55,309 bases of DNA, taken from Pseudomonadota bacterium. Its GTDB lineage: Bacteria > Myxococcota_A > UBA796 > UBA9615. Position numbers and translations under genes: made by a program. The notes below the pieces were generated by a model. That model did no database searches, had not been told where the DNA came from, and saw only the letters and a program-made list of their open reading frames with translations. The stretch lies in NCBI GenBank assembly GCA_024229515.1, contig JAAESI010000219.1, positions 1 to 55,309 on the forward strand. Direction: 5' to 3'. Below, in pieces: positions 32,650 to 42,102 of this stretch. How positions within the stretch are numbered: the first letter of the stretch is position 1; the number at the start of each line of letters is the position of its first letter.

Positions 32650-35370
32650 ATGCGGACGTCCCCGGTACTGGCAGTCGTTGTGGGGATGCTCGCGAGCGCT
32701 TCGGTCGCGCTCGCGGGGGGCCTCGTGCCGTCTTCGCTTCCCGCCCTCGATCCCGACGACGTCGCCCACTTCGTGATCCGCGACGAGGCGCCCGGGGCGG
32801 GGCTTCAGCACTTCGCTGACGGCGGCCGCTTCGGCGGCGACCTCGACGGCGACGGCGCCGACGACCTGGTGTTGATGGCGGCGGTCGACGCCGAACTCGA
32901 GATCTGGTTCGGGGACCCCACCTGGGGCAGCGAGGGTCAGGACGACGACAGCGCCACCGGGGACTCGACCCTGGTGCTGCCGGACCTCTGCCTCGGGCCC
33001 GACCTGCGGATCCACTACGCCGCCCTCGGAGACATCGACGGAGACGGCTTCGACGACCTCGGCGTGGCCTGCTTCGACCCCCCCGCCGGCAGCGCCCTGC
33101 TGCTGTACTTCGGGCACCCCCAGCCCTGGGGCGGCAACGTCTCCGATCCCGATCTGATGATCGAGTTCGTCGACGGCGACACCGCCTTCCCGGGCGCCCG
33201 GGTCGCGGGCGTGGGGGATCTGGACGGCGACGGCTTCGACGACTTCGTGTTCTCCGGCGCGCGCTCGCCCAACGCCCAGATCCCCGTCGCCTGGGTCGTG
33301 CACGGCGCAGCCGATCTGGCGGACACCTTCAGCTCGGTCGACGACGCCACCTGGACCATCGCGGGCAGCGAGACCCTGCGCTGCCTCGAGCCGCTGGAGC
33401 CGATGGGGCTGGGGGATCTGGACGGCGACCTGCTCCCCGAGCTCGGCATCGGCTGCCCGCTGCAGCCGGCTCCCAACCCGCTGGACCCGAGCGAAGACAA
33501 CGAGCTCGAATTGGGCTTCAGCGTCTTCACCGGCAGCACCCTCGCGGCCGCCGCCCCCGGATCCCTGGCGTTCGCCGCGCGCAACTTCGGCTGGACCGCG
33601 GGGCTGACCCGGATCCCCCAGCCCAACGACTTCCCGGCGCTGGGCGATCTGGACGGCGACGGCTTCGACGAGTTCGGCATCGTGGCCTACCTCAGTTCCG
33701 CCGGCAGCGTCTCGGCGCGGGTGCTCGCGGGTGGACCGGGACCGTTTGCCGACATCGACAACCTGACCGCGAACCTGCCGTTCTTCCCCGGGGACGAGTA
33801 CCCCAGCGGGCAGGGCGTGCAGCTGACCGCGGCGGGCATGTTCCCGGGGCAGGAGACGCCGGCGGTGTGGCTGCGCAGCGGCATCGGCGCGGACTCCCGG
33901 GTCGGGCTGCTCGCGGACGTCGACCCGTCGATCTGGGCCAGCAGTGACACCCCCCCGGTGCTCGCGTCGTTCACCCCCCCCGGCGGCGACGACCCCTTCT
34001 TCGACTGGCGCTTCTCCCTCGGCGGGCCGGGCGACGCGGACGGCGACGGCGTGCCCGATCTCCTCATCCTCAGCGGCTTCGGCGACGACGACGCCTGCTC
34101 GCCGGAGGCCTGCGCGGGCGCCTGGCTGATCCTCTGCGGCGACAAGGACGGCGACGGCCTGAGCGCGTGCGCGGGGGACTGCGACGACACCGATCCCCAG
34201 GTCGCGCCCACCTTCACCGAGCAGTGCGACGCCATCGACCACAACTGCGACGGCGATGACGGCCAGACGGACGCCGACGGCGACGGCTGGCTCGGCTGCG
34301 ATGGCGACTGCGACGACGACGACCCCGCCCGCTTCCCCGGCGCCAACGAGACCTGCACCTCCCCCGGCGATCTGGACTGCGACGGCCTCGACCCCATCGC
34401 CGACACCGACGGCGACGGCGCCCGCAACTGCGAGGACTGCCAGCCCTGGAACGCCGACCTGTACCCCGGCGCGGAGGAGATCTGCGACGGCCTCGACACC
34501 GACTGCGACGGCTCGCTCCCCGTCGACGAGCAGGACATCGACCGCGACGGCTGGCGGGCCTGCAGCGTGGACGGCGCGCTGACGGACTGCGACGACCGCG
34601 ACGCCCTCGTGCACCCGTTCCGCTTCGAGGACTGCACCAACAGCCTGGACGACGACTGCAACGGACTGGTCGACGAGGCCCAGGACGACGATCTGGACGG
34701 CGTCTCCACCTGCCAGGGGGACTGCGACGACGGCAACGCGGACGTGTTCCCGGGCGCCGGCGAGGAGTGCGACGGGCTCGACAACAACTGCAACAACATC
34801 ATCGACGACGGCCGCGACTTCGACGGGGATGGGTTCAGCCCCTGCCAGGGCGACTGCGACAACCACGATCCGGTGATCCACCCGGGCGCGGTCGCCGTCT
34901 GCGAGCCCGGCCTGGACAGCAACTGCGACGACCTCGACGACCTCGCCGACGGCGACGGCGACGGCTTCACCGCCTGCAGCGGCGACTGCGACGACACCGA
35001 CGAAGGGATCGCCCCCACCGCGATGGACTGGTGCGATCGCGTCGACAACGACTGCGACGGCACCCTGGACGACCCGTTCGATCTGGACGAGGACACCTGG
35101 GCGGACTGCCTCGGCGACTGCGCCGACGGCGCATCGGATCGCTTCCCCCGGCCGTCCGAAGCGACCTGCAACGACACGATCGACGACGACTGCGACGGCC
35201 TGCCCGACGTGGACGACCCCGACTGCCCCGTCGAGCCCCCGCCCGAGCTCGGCCCCCGCCCCTACGGCATCGCCTGCACCACCGCCGGCCCCGCCCCCGC
35301 CTCGCTGCTGGTCCTCCTCCTGCTGGTCCCCCTCGCCCGCCGCCGCCGCCACGGGGTCAGACCCTGCACA
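32650..35370 (+). CDS. Secreted FG-GAP plus MopE-repeat protein with MYXO-CTERM-like tail, no own stop codon
   Basis: About 907 residues from ATG 32650 with signal peptide SPVLAVVVGMLASASVALA. The first about 490 residues hold six FG-GAP calcium loops (DLDGDGADDLV, DIDGDGFDDLG, DLDGDGFDDFV, DLDGDLLPELG, DLDGDGFDEFG, DADGDGVPDLL). Then come eight MopE repeats (DKDGDGLSACAGDCDDTDP onward). The tail is IACTTAGPAPASLLVLLLLVPLARRRRHG, a typical sorting signal that should be the C-terminus. The frame nevertheless continues without a stop into the next protein, whose signal peptide begins five codons later (35371). Probably a lost stop codon or an indel. Confidence 0.75.
34138..35235 (+). repeat. 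Eight MopE-type repeat units (coding)
   Basis: Units of about 40-47 codons with the DGDCDDxDP and CDGxDxDCDG blocks. They are more diverged from each other than the 15-unit array at 29.5-31.6 kb, and one unit has an eight-residue insertion (VDGALTDCDDRD). Confidence 0.7.
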
Positions 35371-36891
35371 ATGCACAACGCGGCGCCCCTCCTGCTCGCC
35401 GCGTTCGCCCTCGCCCCGGCCACCGCCGACGCCGCCCGCAAGGAGCCCGGCCTCGTCATCTACTTGAGCCCTCAGCCGGACCTCACCGCCATGGTCGCCG
35501 CCCGCGACCTCGCCGCCGTCGAGGGGATCGCCCCCGAGGAGGTGCTGCACACCAGCGAGCTGCTGGAGGGGGAGTCGGAGGACCGCCTCAAGGTGCTGGA
35601 CGCCAAGGTCGAGTGGCGCTGCGAGATGCAGGGCCCGCCGCCGGTGCTCGGCGCCGCCGTCGATGAGGCGCTGGACGCGCTGATCAACCTGGATCCCAAG
35701 CGCGCGCTGCGTGTCCTCGACGTGGCCATCGCGGCGCTCCCCTGCATGAGCACGCCGCTGCCCCGGCGGATGGCCCAGAACCTCTTCTACTACCGGGGCG
35801 TCGCGAACCTGCAGGCGGGGGACGCCGATGCGGCCGATCGCGACTTCGACCGCACCCTCGCCATCCAGCCGGACTACCCCGGCGACCCCAACTTCCCCCC
35901 CGAGGTGGGCGAGGCGTTCGAGGCCGTGCGCGTCAAGGCCGCCGCCCGCGCCCCCGTCACCATCGAAGCGTTCGCGCCCGGCAGCACCGAGGTGCGCCTC
36001 GACGGCGTCTCCTGGGACGTGCGCACGGGCGGTCAGGAGGTCCAGCCGGGGCTCCACATCCTCCAGTACCGGCGCGGCCGGTTCCTGTGGACGTCCATGG
36101 TCGAGATCGCGGAGGGGGCCGAGCCGGTCGCCATCTACGCCGGCGATCAGGAGCGGGCGCTGCGCGACTGTGTGCTCGACCCCGCGGCGCGGGCCTACGT
36201 CTCGGCGACCCTGGGACTGGCCGCCATGGACGCCGGCGTTGAAGTCGCCGCGCTCGTGGATCTGACCAGCGCCGAGGACGAGGTGCGCTGGCTCTACCGG
36301 GCCGCCGACGACGCCTTCTCCTTCGAAGAAGCCTGGCTCACGCCCCCCAGCACGGGCGGCAAGGTCGCCACCGGGGGCAAGCCGCCCCGGACCGGGGGAG
36401 GGGGCACGAGCAAGCCCCGGACCGGCGGCACCACCTCGATCGGCCCCACCGCCCCGGCTGCGGTGGAGGACCGCATCCGCCTCCGCATCTCCGGAGGCTT
36501 CGCCTGGATCCACCCGTTCCCGTACGCCCAGATCCCGCTGGACTTCGGCGTGCGCCTCGTCGGCGGGCTGTTCCTCGATGTCGGCCTCGAAGCGTCCATC
36601 GCGGGCCCCAGCGACCACGGCACCGTGATCCTCCCGTCGGGCACGATCGGCTTCTCCTACCGCTTCGGCACGCCCGTGTTCCAGCCCCGAATCGGGGTCC
36701 TCGGACGCCTCGCCCTGGACGACTCCGCCACCGACGGCGAGACCATCCGACCCGGCGGCGGGTGGGCCGGCCGGGTCGGGTTCGACATCGTGCCCGAGGG
36801 GAACTTCCTGTTCGGCTTCGACGTGCAGGGGGGGATGTACAAACTGCGCGGCACCGTCGGCGTCAACGCAGGACTGGGCGTTCGTTTCTAG
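35371..36891 (+). CDS. Outer-membrane beta-barrel-like protein with TPR/PEGA-like middle
   Basis: 506 residues if started at ATG 35371, chosen because a standard signal peptide begins there (APLLLAAFALAPATADA). Residues about 75-190 are helical with a TPR-like unit (QNLFYYRGVANLQAGDADAADRDFDRTLAI). A PEGA-like beta segment follows (VTIEAFAPGSTEVRLDGVSW). A Gly/Thr/Pro-rich linker (about 325-365) leads to a C-terminal barrel of about 140 residues that alternates polar and hydrophobic residues and ends in Phe (LRGTVGVNAGLGVRF), as outer-membrane barrels do. It is in frame with the preceding surface protein without an intervening stop. Confidence 0.65.
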   Translation: MHNAAPLLLAAFALAPATADAARKEPGLVIYLSPQPDLTAMVAARDLAAVEGIAPEEVLHTSELLEGESEDRLKVLDAKVEWRCEMQGPPPVLGAAVDEALDALINLDPKRALRVLDVAIAALPCMSTPLPRRMAQNLFYYRGVANLQAGDADAADRDFDRTLAIQPDYPGDPNFPPEVGEAFEAVRVKAAARAPVTIEAFAPGSTEVRLDGVSWDVRTGGQEVQPGLHILQYRRGRFLWTSMVEIAEGAEPVAIYAGDQERALRDCVLDPAARAYVSATLGLAAMDAGVEVAALVDLTSAEDEVRWLYRAADDAFSFEEAWLTPPSTGGKVATGGKPPRTGGGGTSKPRTGGTTSIGPTAPAAVEDRIRLRISGGFAWIHPFPYAQIPLDFGVRLVGGLFLDVGLEASIAGPSDHGTVILPSGTIGFSYRFGTPVFQPRIGVLGRLALDDSATDGETIRPGGGWAGRVGFDIVPEGNFLFGFDVQGGMYKLRGTVGVNAGLGVRF

Positions 36892-36913
36892 ACTTCTGAG
36901 CTACGATTCAGCC

Positions 36914-37351
36914 GTGCGTGCGCTTCCGCTGACCCTGATCGTGCTTCTTGCCGCCTGTGCCCCCGCGGGGCCGGGCCCCCTGCCCGAGTCCGACGCTCAC
37001 GCCACCATGGACCCCGACCGCGACCTCCACGTCGACGGCGTACAGGTCACCGATCTGGTCGGCGCCGAGGACGGCGAAGCGCTCTCCCCCGACGGCGCCT
37101 GGATCGCGTTCGTGGGCGGCGCCACCGGCATCGCTTCGGTCTACGCCGTCGCCCTCCCGGGGGACGACGGGGTACGCGCCGAGCCCGTGCAGTTGACCAA
37201 CGTCGGCCTGGAACACGTGGCCCGCACCCCCGGCAAGGCGCCCCTGGGCTTCGTGCCGCCGCCGGATCGCGGGCCCGTGCGCTGGCTGGACGATCGCACC
37301 GTCGCCTGGACCGCCGCGGGCCTCGAGTACACCGCGAGCGTGCCTCGATGA
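36914..37351 (+). CDS. Small lipoprotein with PD40/TolB-like strand motif
   Basis: 145 residues from GTG 36914. The signal peptide has lipobox VLLAACAP. GEALSPDGAWIAFVGG is a typical PD40/TolB-type beta-propeller blade motif, but only one to two blades fit in this length. Its TGA overlaps the ATG of the M23 peptidase gene (ATGA at 37348-37351), so the pair is translationally coupled and may act together in the envelope. Confidence 0.65.
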   Translation: MRALPLTLIVLLAACAPAGPGPLPESDAHATMDPDRDLHVDGVQVTDLVGAEDGEALSPDGAWIAFVGGATGIASVYAVALPGDDGVRAEPVQLTNVGLEHVARTPGKAPLGFVPPPDRGPVRWLDDRTVAWTAAGLEYTASVPR

Positions 37352-39345
37352 GAGCCGTCGTCGCGGCCACCGCCCTCAGCCTGCTGCTGTCGGCCCCCGC
37401 TTCGGCCCAGTACTCGATGCCGACCACGGCCGAGGACGCCCCGAGCTTCTACCCCACCGCCTACAAGGACCAGGGGGGCCAGGACTGGGCCTGCGGGTCG
37501 ATCTACTACTCGGGCCACAACGGCACCGACATCGGCGTCGGCGGCTTCCCCGGCATGGACGCGGGCCAGGACATCGTCGCCGCCGCGGACGGCACCGTGG
37601 CGTACATGGTCGACGGCTTCTTCGACCGCTGCACCACGGGCGGCTGCTCCGGCGGCGGCGGCTTCGGCAACTACGTCAAGCTCGACCACGCCGACGGAAG
37701 CTCCACCTACTACGGCCACCTCAAGCAGTGGTCGATCCCGGTCGCCACGGGGGACGAGGTCACCTGCGGCACGCTGCTGGGCCAGGTCGGCAGCTCCGGC
37801 AACTCCACCGGCCCCCACCTGCACTTCGAGCCCCGCATCGGCGGCTCCGCGGTCGACCCCTTCAGCGGCTCCTGCTCCCAGCCGACGTCGCTGTGGAACG
37901 CCCAGGGGAGCCACGGCGGCATCCCCGCGGTGACCTGCACCTCGGCCGCGCTCGAGCCGATCATCGTCGACGATCAGGAGCCCGGGTTCGCCTGGATCAA
38001 CGAGACCAACCCGAACGACGCCGAGGAAGCCTCCTCCGCCGGGTACGACGGTCACTTCTACTTCTTGGAGCCGTCGTCCTTCGGCACGCCCGTGGTCGAG
38101 GCTGAGTGGCGGCCCGAGATCCCGCAGACCGGGCTGTACCAGCTGGACGCCTACGTGCCCGCGGTCTCCGGCCTGAACCCGTCGACCGCGTTCAATATCG
38201 CGTTCATGGGGGGGCACGCCATCGACGTCGTCGACATGAGCGGCGGCGAAGGCGACTGGGTGCCGATCTTCCCCGACCAGCCGTTCAAGTTCATCCAGGG
38301 CGAGCGGAACCGGGTGACGATGTGGAACATCGGCATCGCCGAGGGGAACCTCCCGTGGGACGCGCTCCGCTTCACCTACGTGGGCCCCACCGGCGGCGGC
38401 GCCCTGGGCGATGCGTGCGGTCTGCCGAATGACTGCGGCGGCACCCTGACCTGCTACGAGTCGACCTGCGCCGCGGACTGCGAGGACGTCGGCTGCCTCA
38501 CGGGCACCTGCGAGTACGAGTCCGGCGCCTGCATCGACGGCTCGCCCAACGACCCCGAGGACTGGGGCGACTGGTGGAACCCGCCCCCGGACCAGGACAC
38601 CGACGGCGACGGCATCCCCGACTACATCGAAGGCAACGAGGACACCGACGGCGACGGCTTCCTGGACTGGCTGGACTCGGATTCGGACAACGACGGCGTG
38701 GACGACGCCGACGAGGGGGACGGCGACTACGACCACGACGGCATCCCCAACTACGAGGACCCCGACAGCGACAACGACGGCATCCCGGACGGGGACGAGG
38801 GGACCGGCGACACCGACGGCGACGGCCAGCCCGACTTCCTCGACGTCGACAGCGACGGCGACTGCATGGGCGACGCCCTGGAGTGGGGGCCGTCCGCGGA
38901 CACGGCGGTCAACACCGACAGCGACTCGGTGGTCGACTACCTGGACACCGACAGCGACAACGACGGCATCCCCGACAGCGTCGAGGTGGGCCCCGACTGC
39001 TCCGATCCCGCCGACACCGACGGCGACGGACTCCCCGACTACCGCGACCACGACAGCGATGGCGACGGGGTCCCGGACTCCGAGGAGGGCGACGTTGACA
39101 GCGACGGCGACGGCACCCCCGACTACGCCGACACCGACAGCGACGACGACGGCATCCCGGACGGCGAGGACGAGGATCGCGACGGCGACGGCGTGCCGGA
39201 TGACATCGATCCGGGTGCTGACACCTACATCCCCGGCGAAGGGGGCTGTTGCCTCGATCAATCGATCGATGGACAGGCCGCCCTTGGGACCGGCTCGCTG
39301 AGCTTGGCCCTACTCCCGCTTTTGTTGGGGTTGCGCCGCCGGTAG
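37348..39345 (+). CDS. M23 metallopeptidase with thrombospondin-type-3 repeats and MYXO-CTERM-like tail
   Basis: 665 residues; signal peptide RAVVAATALSLLLSAPASA. Residues about 30-175 are a LytM/M23 endopeptidase domain with zinc ligands in HNGTDIGVGG and TGPHLHFE and the catalytic YYGHL. These enzymes cut peptidoglycan cross-links or act as cell-wall regulators. A golvesin/carbohydrate-binding-like domain (about 205-350) and a Cys-rich EGF/Dickkopf-like segment (GDACGLPNDCGGTLTCYEST) follow. Then come about 12 calcium-binding DTDGDGIPDY...DSDNDG repeats to about 625, and the tail GEGGCCLDQSIDG, hydrophobic run and RRR. It is probably displayed at the surface. Confidence 0.88.
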   Translation: MRAVVAATALSLLLSAPASAQYSMPTTAEDAPSFYPTAYKDQGGQDWACGSIYYSGHNGTDIGVGGFPGMDAGQDIVAAADGTVAYMVDGFFDRCTTGGCSGGGGFGNYVKLDHADGSSTYYGHLKQWSIPVATGDEVTCGTLLGQVGSSGNSTGPHLHFEPRIGGSAVDPFSGSCSQPTSLWNAQGSHGGIPAVTCTSAALEPIIVDDQEPGFAWINETNPNDAEEASSAGYDGHFYFLEPSSFGTPVVEAEWRPEIPQTGLYQLDAYVPAVSGLNPSTAFNIAFMGGHAIDVVDMSGGEGDWVPIFPDQPFKFIQGERNRVTMWNIGIAEGNLPWDALRFTYVGPTGGGALGDACGLPNDCGGTLTCYESTCAADCEDVGCLTGTCEYESGACIDGSPNDPEDWGDWWNPPPDQDTDGDGIPDYIEGNEDTDGDGFLDWLDSDSDNDGVDDADEGDGDYDHDGIPNYEDPDSDNDGIPDGDEGTGDTDGDGQPDFLDVDSDGDCMGDALEWGPSADTAVNTDSDSVVDYLDTDSDNDGIPDSVEVGPDCSDPADTDGDGLPDYRDHDSDGDGVPDSEEGDVDSDGDGTPDYADTDSDDDGIPDGEDEDRDGDGVPDDIDPGADTYIPGEGGCCLDQSIDGQAALGTGSLSLALLPLLLGLRRR

Positions 39346-39355
39346 AGTCAGGGAC

Positions 39356-42049
39356 ATGAGGAGCCGACTTGATCGGTGCAGCCGTCGGCCGCGGGGACTG
39401 GTGTTCCTCGCGGCGTGCCTTCTGGTGTTGCTGGCGTCTGGGGACCTGTTCGCCCAGTCCGCCCGAGAGCCCATCCTCGTCCCCACCGACGGCGCCACCT
39501 ACTCGATGTCGCAGAGGGTTCCGTTCCTCGTCGGCGACGACCCCGGCTACGCCGACCCCCGCCTCGACGATTCCACCTGGGGCTCCATGCCGGTGCCCGC
39601 GTGGTGGCACAGCCGGGGCATGTCCAAGGACGATCGGACCGCCTGGTACCGGATCCACCTCCGGCTCCCCGAGCATCCCCCCGAGGGGCTCGCGGTGCTG
39701 GTCCCTCCGACCTTCGCGAGCTGGGAGCTGTACGCCGGTGGCCGCATCGTGGCCCGCTCCGGCGGGCTCAACGCGGGCCTGAGCGGAGCGGGGCGGGAGG
39801 CGTTCACCAAGGTCGTGCTGCCGCGCCGCAACCTGCGCGGGGGGCACAACGTGCTCGCGCTGCGGGTCGCCTCCGCCGAGGGCCACGCCGGCGTGCTGGG
39901 GGCCTTCACGTTCGGGACCGAGGGGGCGATCGACCGACGGCTGGGGCGCCGGGTGCTGCTCAGCAGCGGGTTGCTGCTCGTCTTCGGCGTGCTGATGCTC
40001 TTCCACCTCGCGGTGTGGACGGTCAGTCGGAGCGACCGTCAGTCACTCCTGTTTGCTCTCACGATGGGGTGCGTGGCGATCCAGGCGTTCGCGAACAACG
40101 ACCACTTCTACCTCCTGGGGGACTCCACGGAGTTGAAGCTCCGGCTGAGGTGGGCGGCTCGATTCGGAGTCCATGGCTTCGGTGTTCTGTTCTTCGCGGA
40201 GTCGATCGCCGCGGAGGTGGCGCGACCCGCGCGGGTGCTCGCGTGGACCGCGCTGGCGGGCGTGCTGGCGTCGCTGGCGTTCCCGTTCGTGGTCGCCGCG
40301 GACCTGTTCCGACTGTCCTGGCTCTTCACCGTGATGACCCTGCTGTACGCCCTGGATCTCGCGCAGGGGCTCCCCACCAGCTCGCCGCTGATCGCCAGCG
40401 GCGTGCGTGCGGGGTTGGTGGGCTCGATGCTGGCCTTGTTCTACGAGGTCTTCGCGGGCATCTACGAGCTCCCCGGACCAGGCGCCTTCGAGCTGGGTTC
40501 GCTCCCCCTGGCGTTCGCCCTCGTGGGCACGGTCGCGATGGGGGCGGGGCTGGCCCACCTGCGCGCCGCCCGGGTGGTTTCGGCCTCGCGCGACGGCATC
40601 GTGGTGCTCAAGCGGGACCGTGGGGTCGAGCTGTCGAACCCAGCCATGCAGGCGCTGCTGGGGCGGACCGGAGTGCAGCTCCGCAACGACGGCGTGTGGC
40701 CGTTCCTCCCCAAGGAAGCGGCGTTCGAGTTGCGGGCCGCCATCGCCCGGGCGTTCGAGGCGGGGGCGGAAGCGGCGGTGGAGCGTCACGAGGTGATCGT
40801 CGAGGCGGTGGGCCGGCTGGTGTCGGCCGAGGTGTTCGTGACCCCGCTGGACGCTGAGCGGGTGCTGATGAGCTTCCGCGACGTGACCGAACGCCAGGAT
40901 CTGGAGCGGCGGGTCGCCCAGGCGCAGCGGCTGGACTCGCTGGGCATGCTCGCCGGCGGGATCGCCCACGACTTCAACAACCTGCTCGCCGGCATCCTCG
41001 CCAGCGCCCCTGACCTGGAGCCGGATTCGGAGCTGTCAGCTGACGACCGGAGCAAGCGCGTAGGCGCCATCGTGGAGTCGGCCCGGCGGGGTGGGGCGCT
41101 GACGCAGCGGCTGCTGCAGTTCGCGCGGGGGCGGCAGGAGCTGCCCGTCGGGGTCGATCTGGAGTCCATGCTGCCGGACCTGGTCGACATGCTGGGGCGG
41201 ACCCTGGGCAAGCGGGTGGAGTGGCGCATCGACATCGAGCCCGACCTGCCGTGGGTGAGCCTGGACGAGGCCGAGCTGGAGCAGGTGCTGGTGAACCTGT
41301 GCGTGAACGCGCGCGACGCGATGGAGTCCGTCGGCGGCACCATCGGCGTGGAGGCGGCGCTGCTGGAGGGCGACGATGGCGTGCAGTACGTCGGCCTCAC
41401 GGTGCACGACGATGGGCCCGGCATCCCCGACGAGATCCTCGAGCACGTGTTCGAGCCGTTCGTGACGACCAAGGGCAGCGGCGCCGGCACCGGCTTGGGG
41501 CTGGCGTTGGTCTACGGCATCGTGACCGGTCGGGGAGGGGACCTCGTGGTCCACACCAACCCCCGCGACGGCACCACCGTCACCCTGCTGCTGCCGATCC
41601 ACGTGGACTCGGACGGGGACTCGATCCGCAGAGACGACCTGCCCGCCGACATCGCCCCCCCGGACGGCCTCCGGGTGCTGCTGGTGGACGACGAACCGGC
41701 GCTCCGCACATACCTCGGGGGCGCGTTGCAGCGTCGCGGCATGGAGGTCGAGACGATGGTCGACGGCCGCGCCGCAATCGAGTGGGCGCAGGCCCAGGAT
41801 GGGGCCCCCCAGCCGATCGACGTGGTCGTCATGGACATGATGATGCCGGTGGTCGACGGCGTGGAGGCGGCCAGCGTGCTCCGCGAGCAGTGGCCCGGAC
41901 TCCCCGTGATCATCAGCTCCGGCTACACCGGTCGGGAGGGCATCGAGCCGCTCCAGCACACCGGTCCGACGATGCTGTTGGGCAAGCCGTACCAGGTGGA
42001 CGAGCTCGTGGCCGCGCTGGGGCGGGTCACCGCGGGGGACGACGGCTGA
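39356..42049 (+). CDS. Hybrid sensor histidine kinase with C-terminal receiver
   Basis: 897 residues. A signal/anchor segment (GLVFLAACLLVLLASGDLFA) is followed by a periplasmic beta-galactosidase-like sensor (about 35-195, DDSTWGSMPVPAWWHSR, TAWYRIHLRLPE). About seven membrane helices come next, as in 7TMR-DISM receptors. A PAS-like domain spans about 410-515. The HisKA phosphorylation site is in GGIAHDFNNLLAG and the ATPase has the N box (NLCVNARDAM) and G boxes (DDGPGIPDEI, GAGTGLGLALVYGI). The receiver has DDEP and the phospho-acceptor Asp in VVVMDMMMPVVDG. Autophosphorylation on His and transfer to the attached Asp are expected. The downstream target is unknown; the next gene, 53 bases on, may belong to the same unit. 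Confidence 0.92.
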   Translation: MRSRLDRCSRRPRGLVFLAACLLVLLASGDLFAQSAREPILVPTDGATYSMSQRVPFLVGDDPGYADPRLDDSTWGSMPVPAWWHSRGMSKDDRTAWYRIHLRLPEHPPEGLAVLVPPTFASWELYAGGRIVARSGGLNAGLSGAGREAFTKVVLPRRNLRGGHNVLALRVASAEGHAGVLGAFTFGTEGAIDRRLGRRVLLSSGLLLVFGVLMLFHLAVWTVSRSDRQSLLFALTMGCVAIQAFANNDHFYLLGDSTELKLRLRWAARFGVHGFGVLFFAESIAAEVARPARVLAWTALAGVLASLAFPFVVAADLFRLSWLFTVMTLLYALDLAQGLPTSSPLIASGVRAGLVGSMLALFYEVFAGIYELPGPGAFELGSLPLAFALVGTVAMGAGLAHLRAARVVSASRDGIVVLKRDRGVELSNPAMQALLGRTGVQLRNDGVWPFLPKEAAFELRAAIARAFEAGAEAAVERHEVIVEAVGRLVSAEVFVTPLDAERVLMSFRDVTERQDLERRVAQAQRLDSLGMLAGGIAHDFNNLLAGILASAPDLEPDSELSADDRSKRVGAIVESARRGGALTQRLLQFARGRQELPVGVDLESMLPDLVDMLGRTLGKRVEWRIDIEPDLPWVSLDEAELEQVLVNLCVNARDAMESVGGTIGVEAALLEGDDGVQYVGLTVHDDGPGIPDEILEHVFEPFVTTKGSGAGTGLGLALVYGIVTGRGGDLVVHTNPRDGTTVTLLLPIHVDSDGDSIRRDDLPADIAPPDGLRVLLVDDEPALRTYLGGALQRRGMEVETMVDGRAAIEWAQAQDGAPQPIDVVVMDMMMPVVDGVEAASVLREQWPGLPVIISSGYTGREGIEPLQHTGPTMLLGKPYQVDELVAALGRVTAGDDG

Positions 42050-42102
42050 GGCCCGCCTTCGGCCTGTAGGCTGTCCGAGCACCCCGCGCCGAGAGCGAGC
42101 CC

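Noticed and set aside
32185..36618. A 1477-codon minus-strand open frame opposite the FG-GAP/MopE and barrel genes
   Set aside because: Same antisense effect; its residues are low-complexity Val/Gly/Ala/Arg, and it also contradicts the well-supported lipoprotein gene at 31718-32602.
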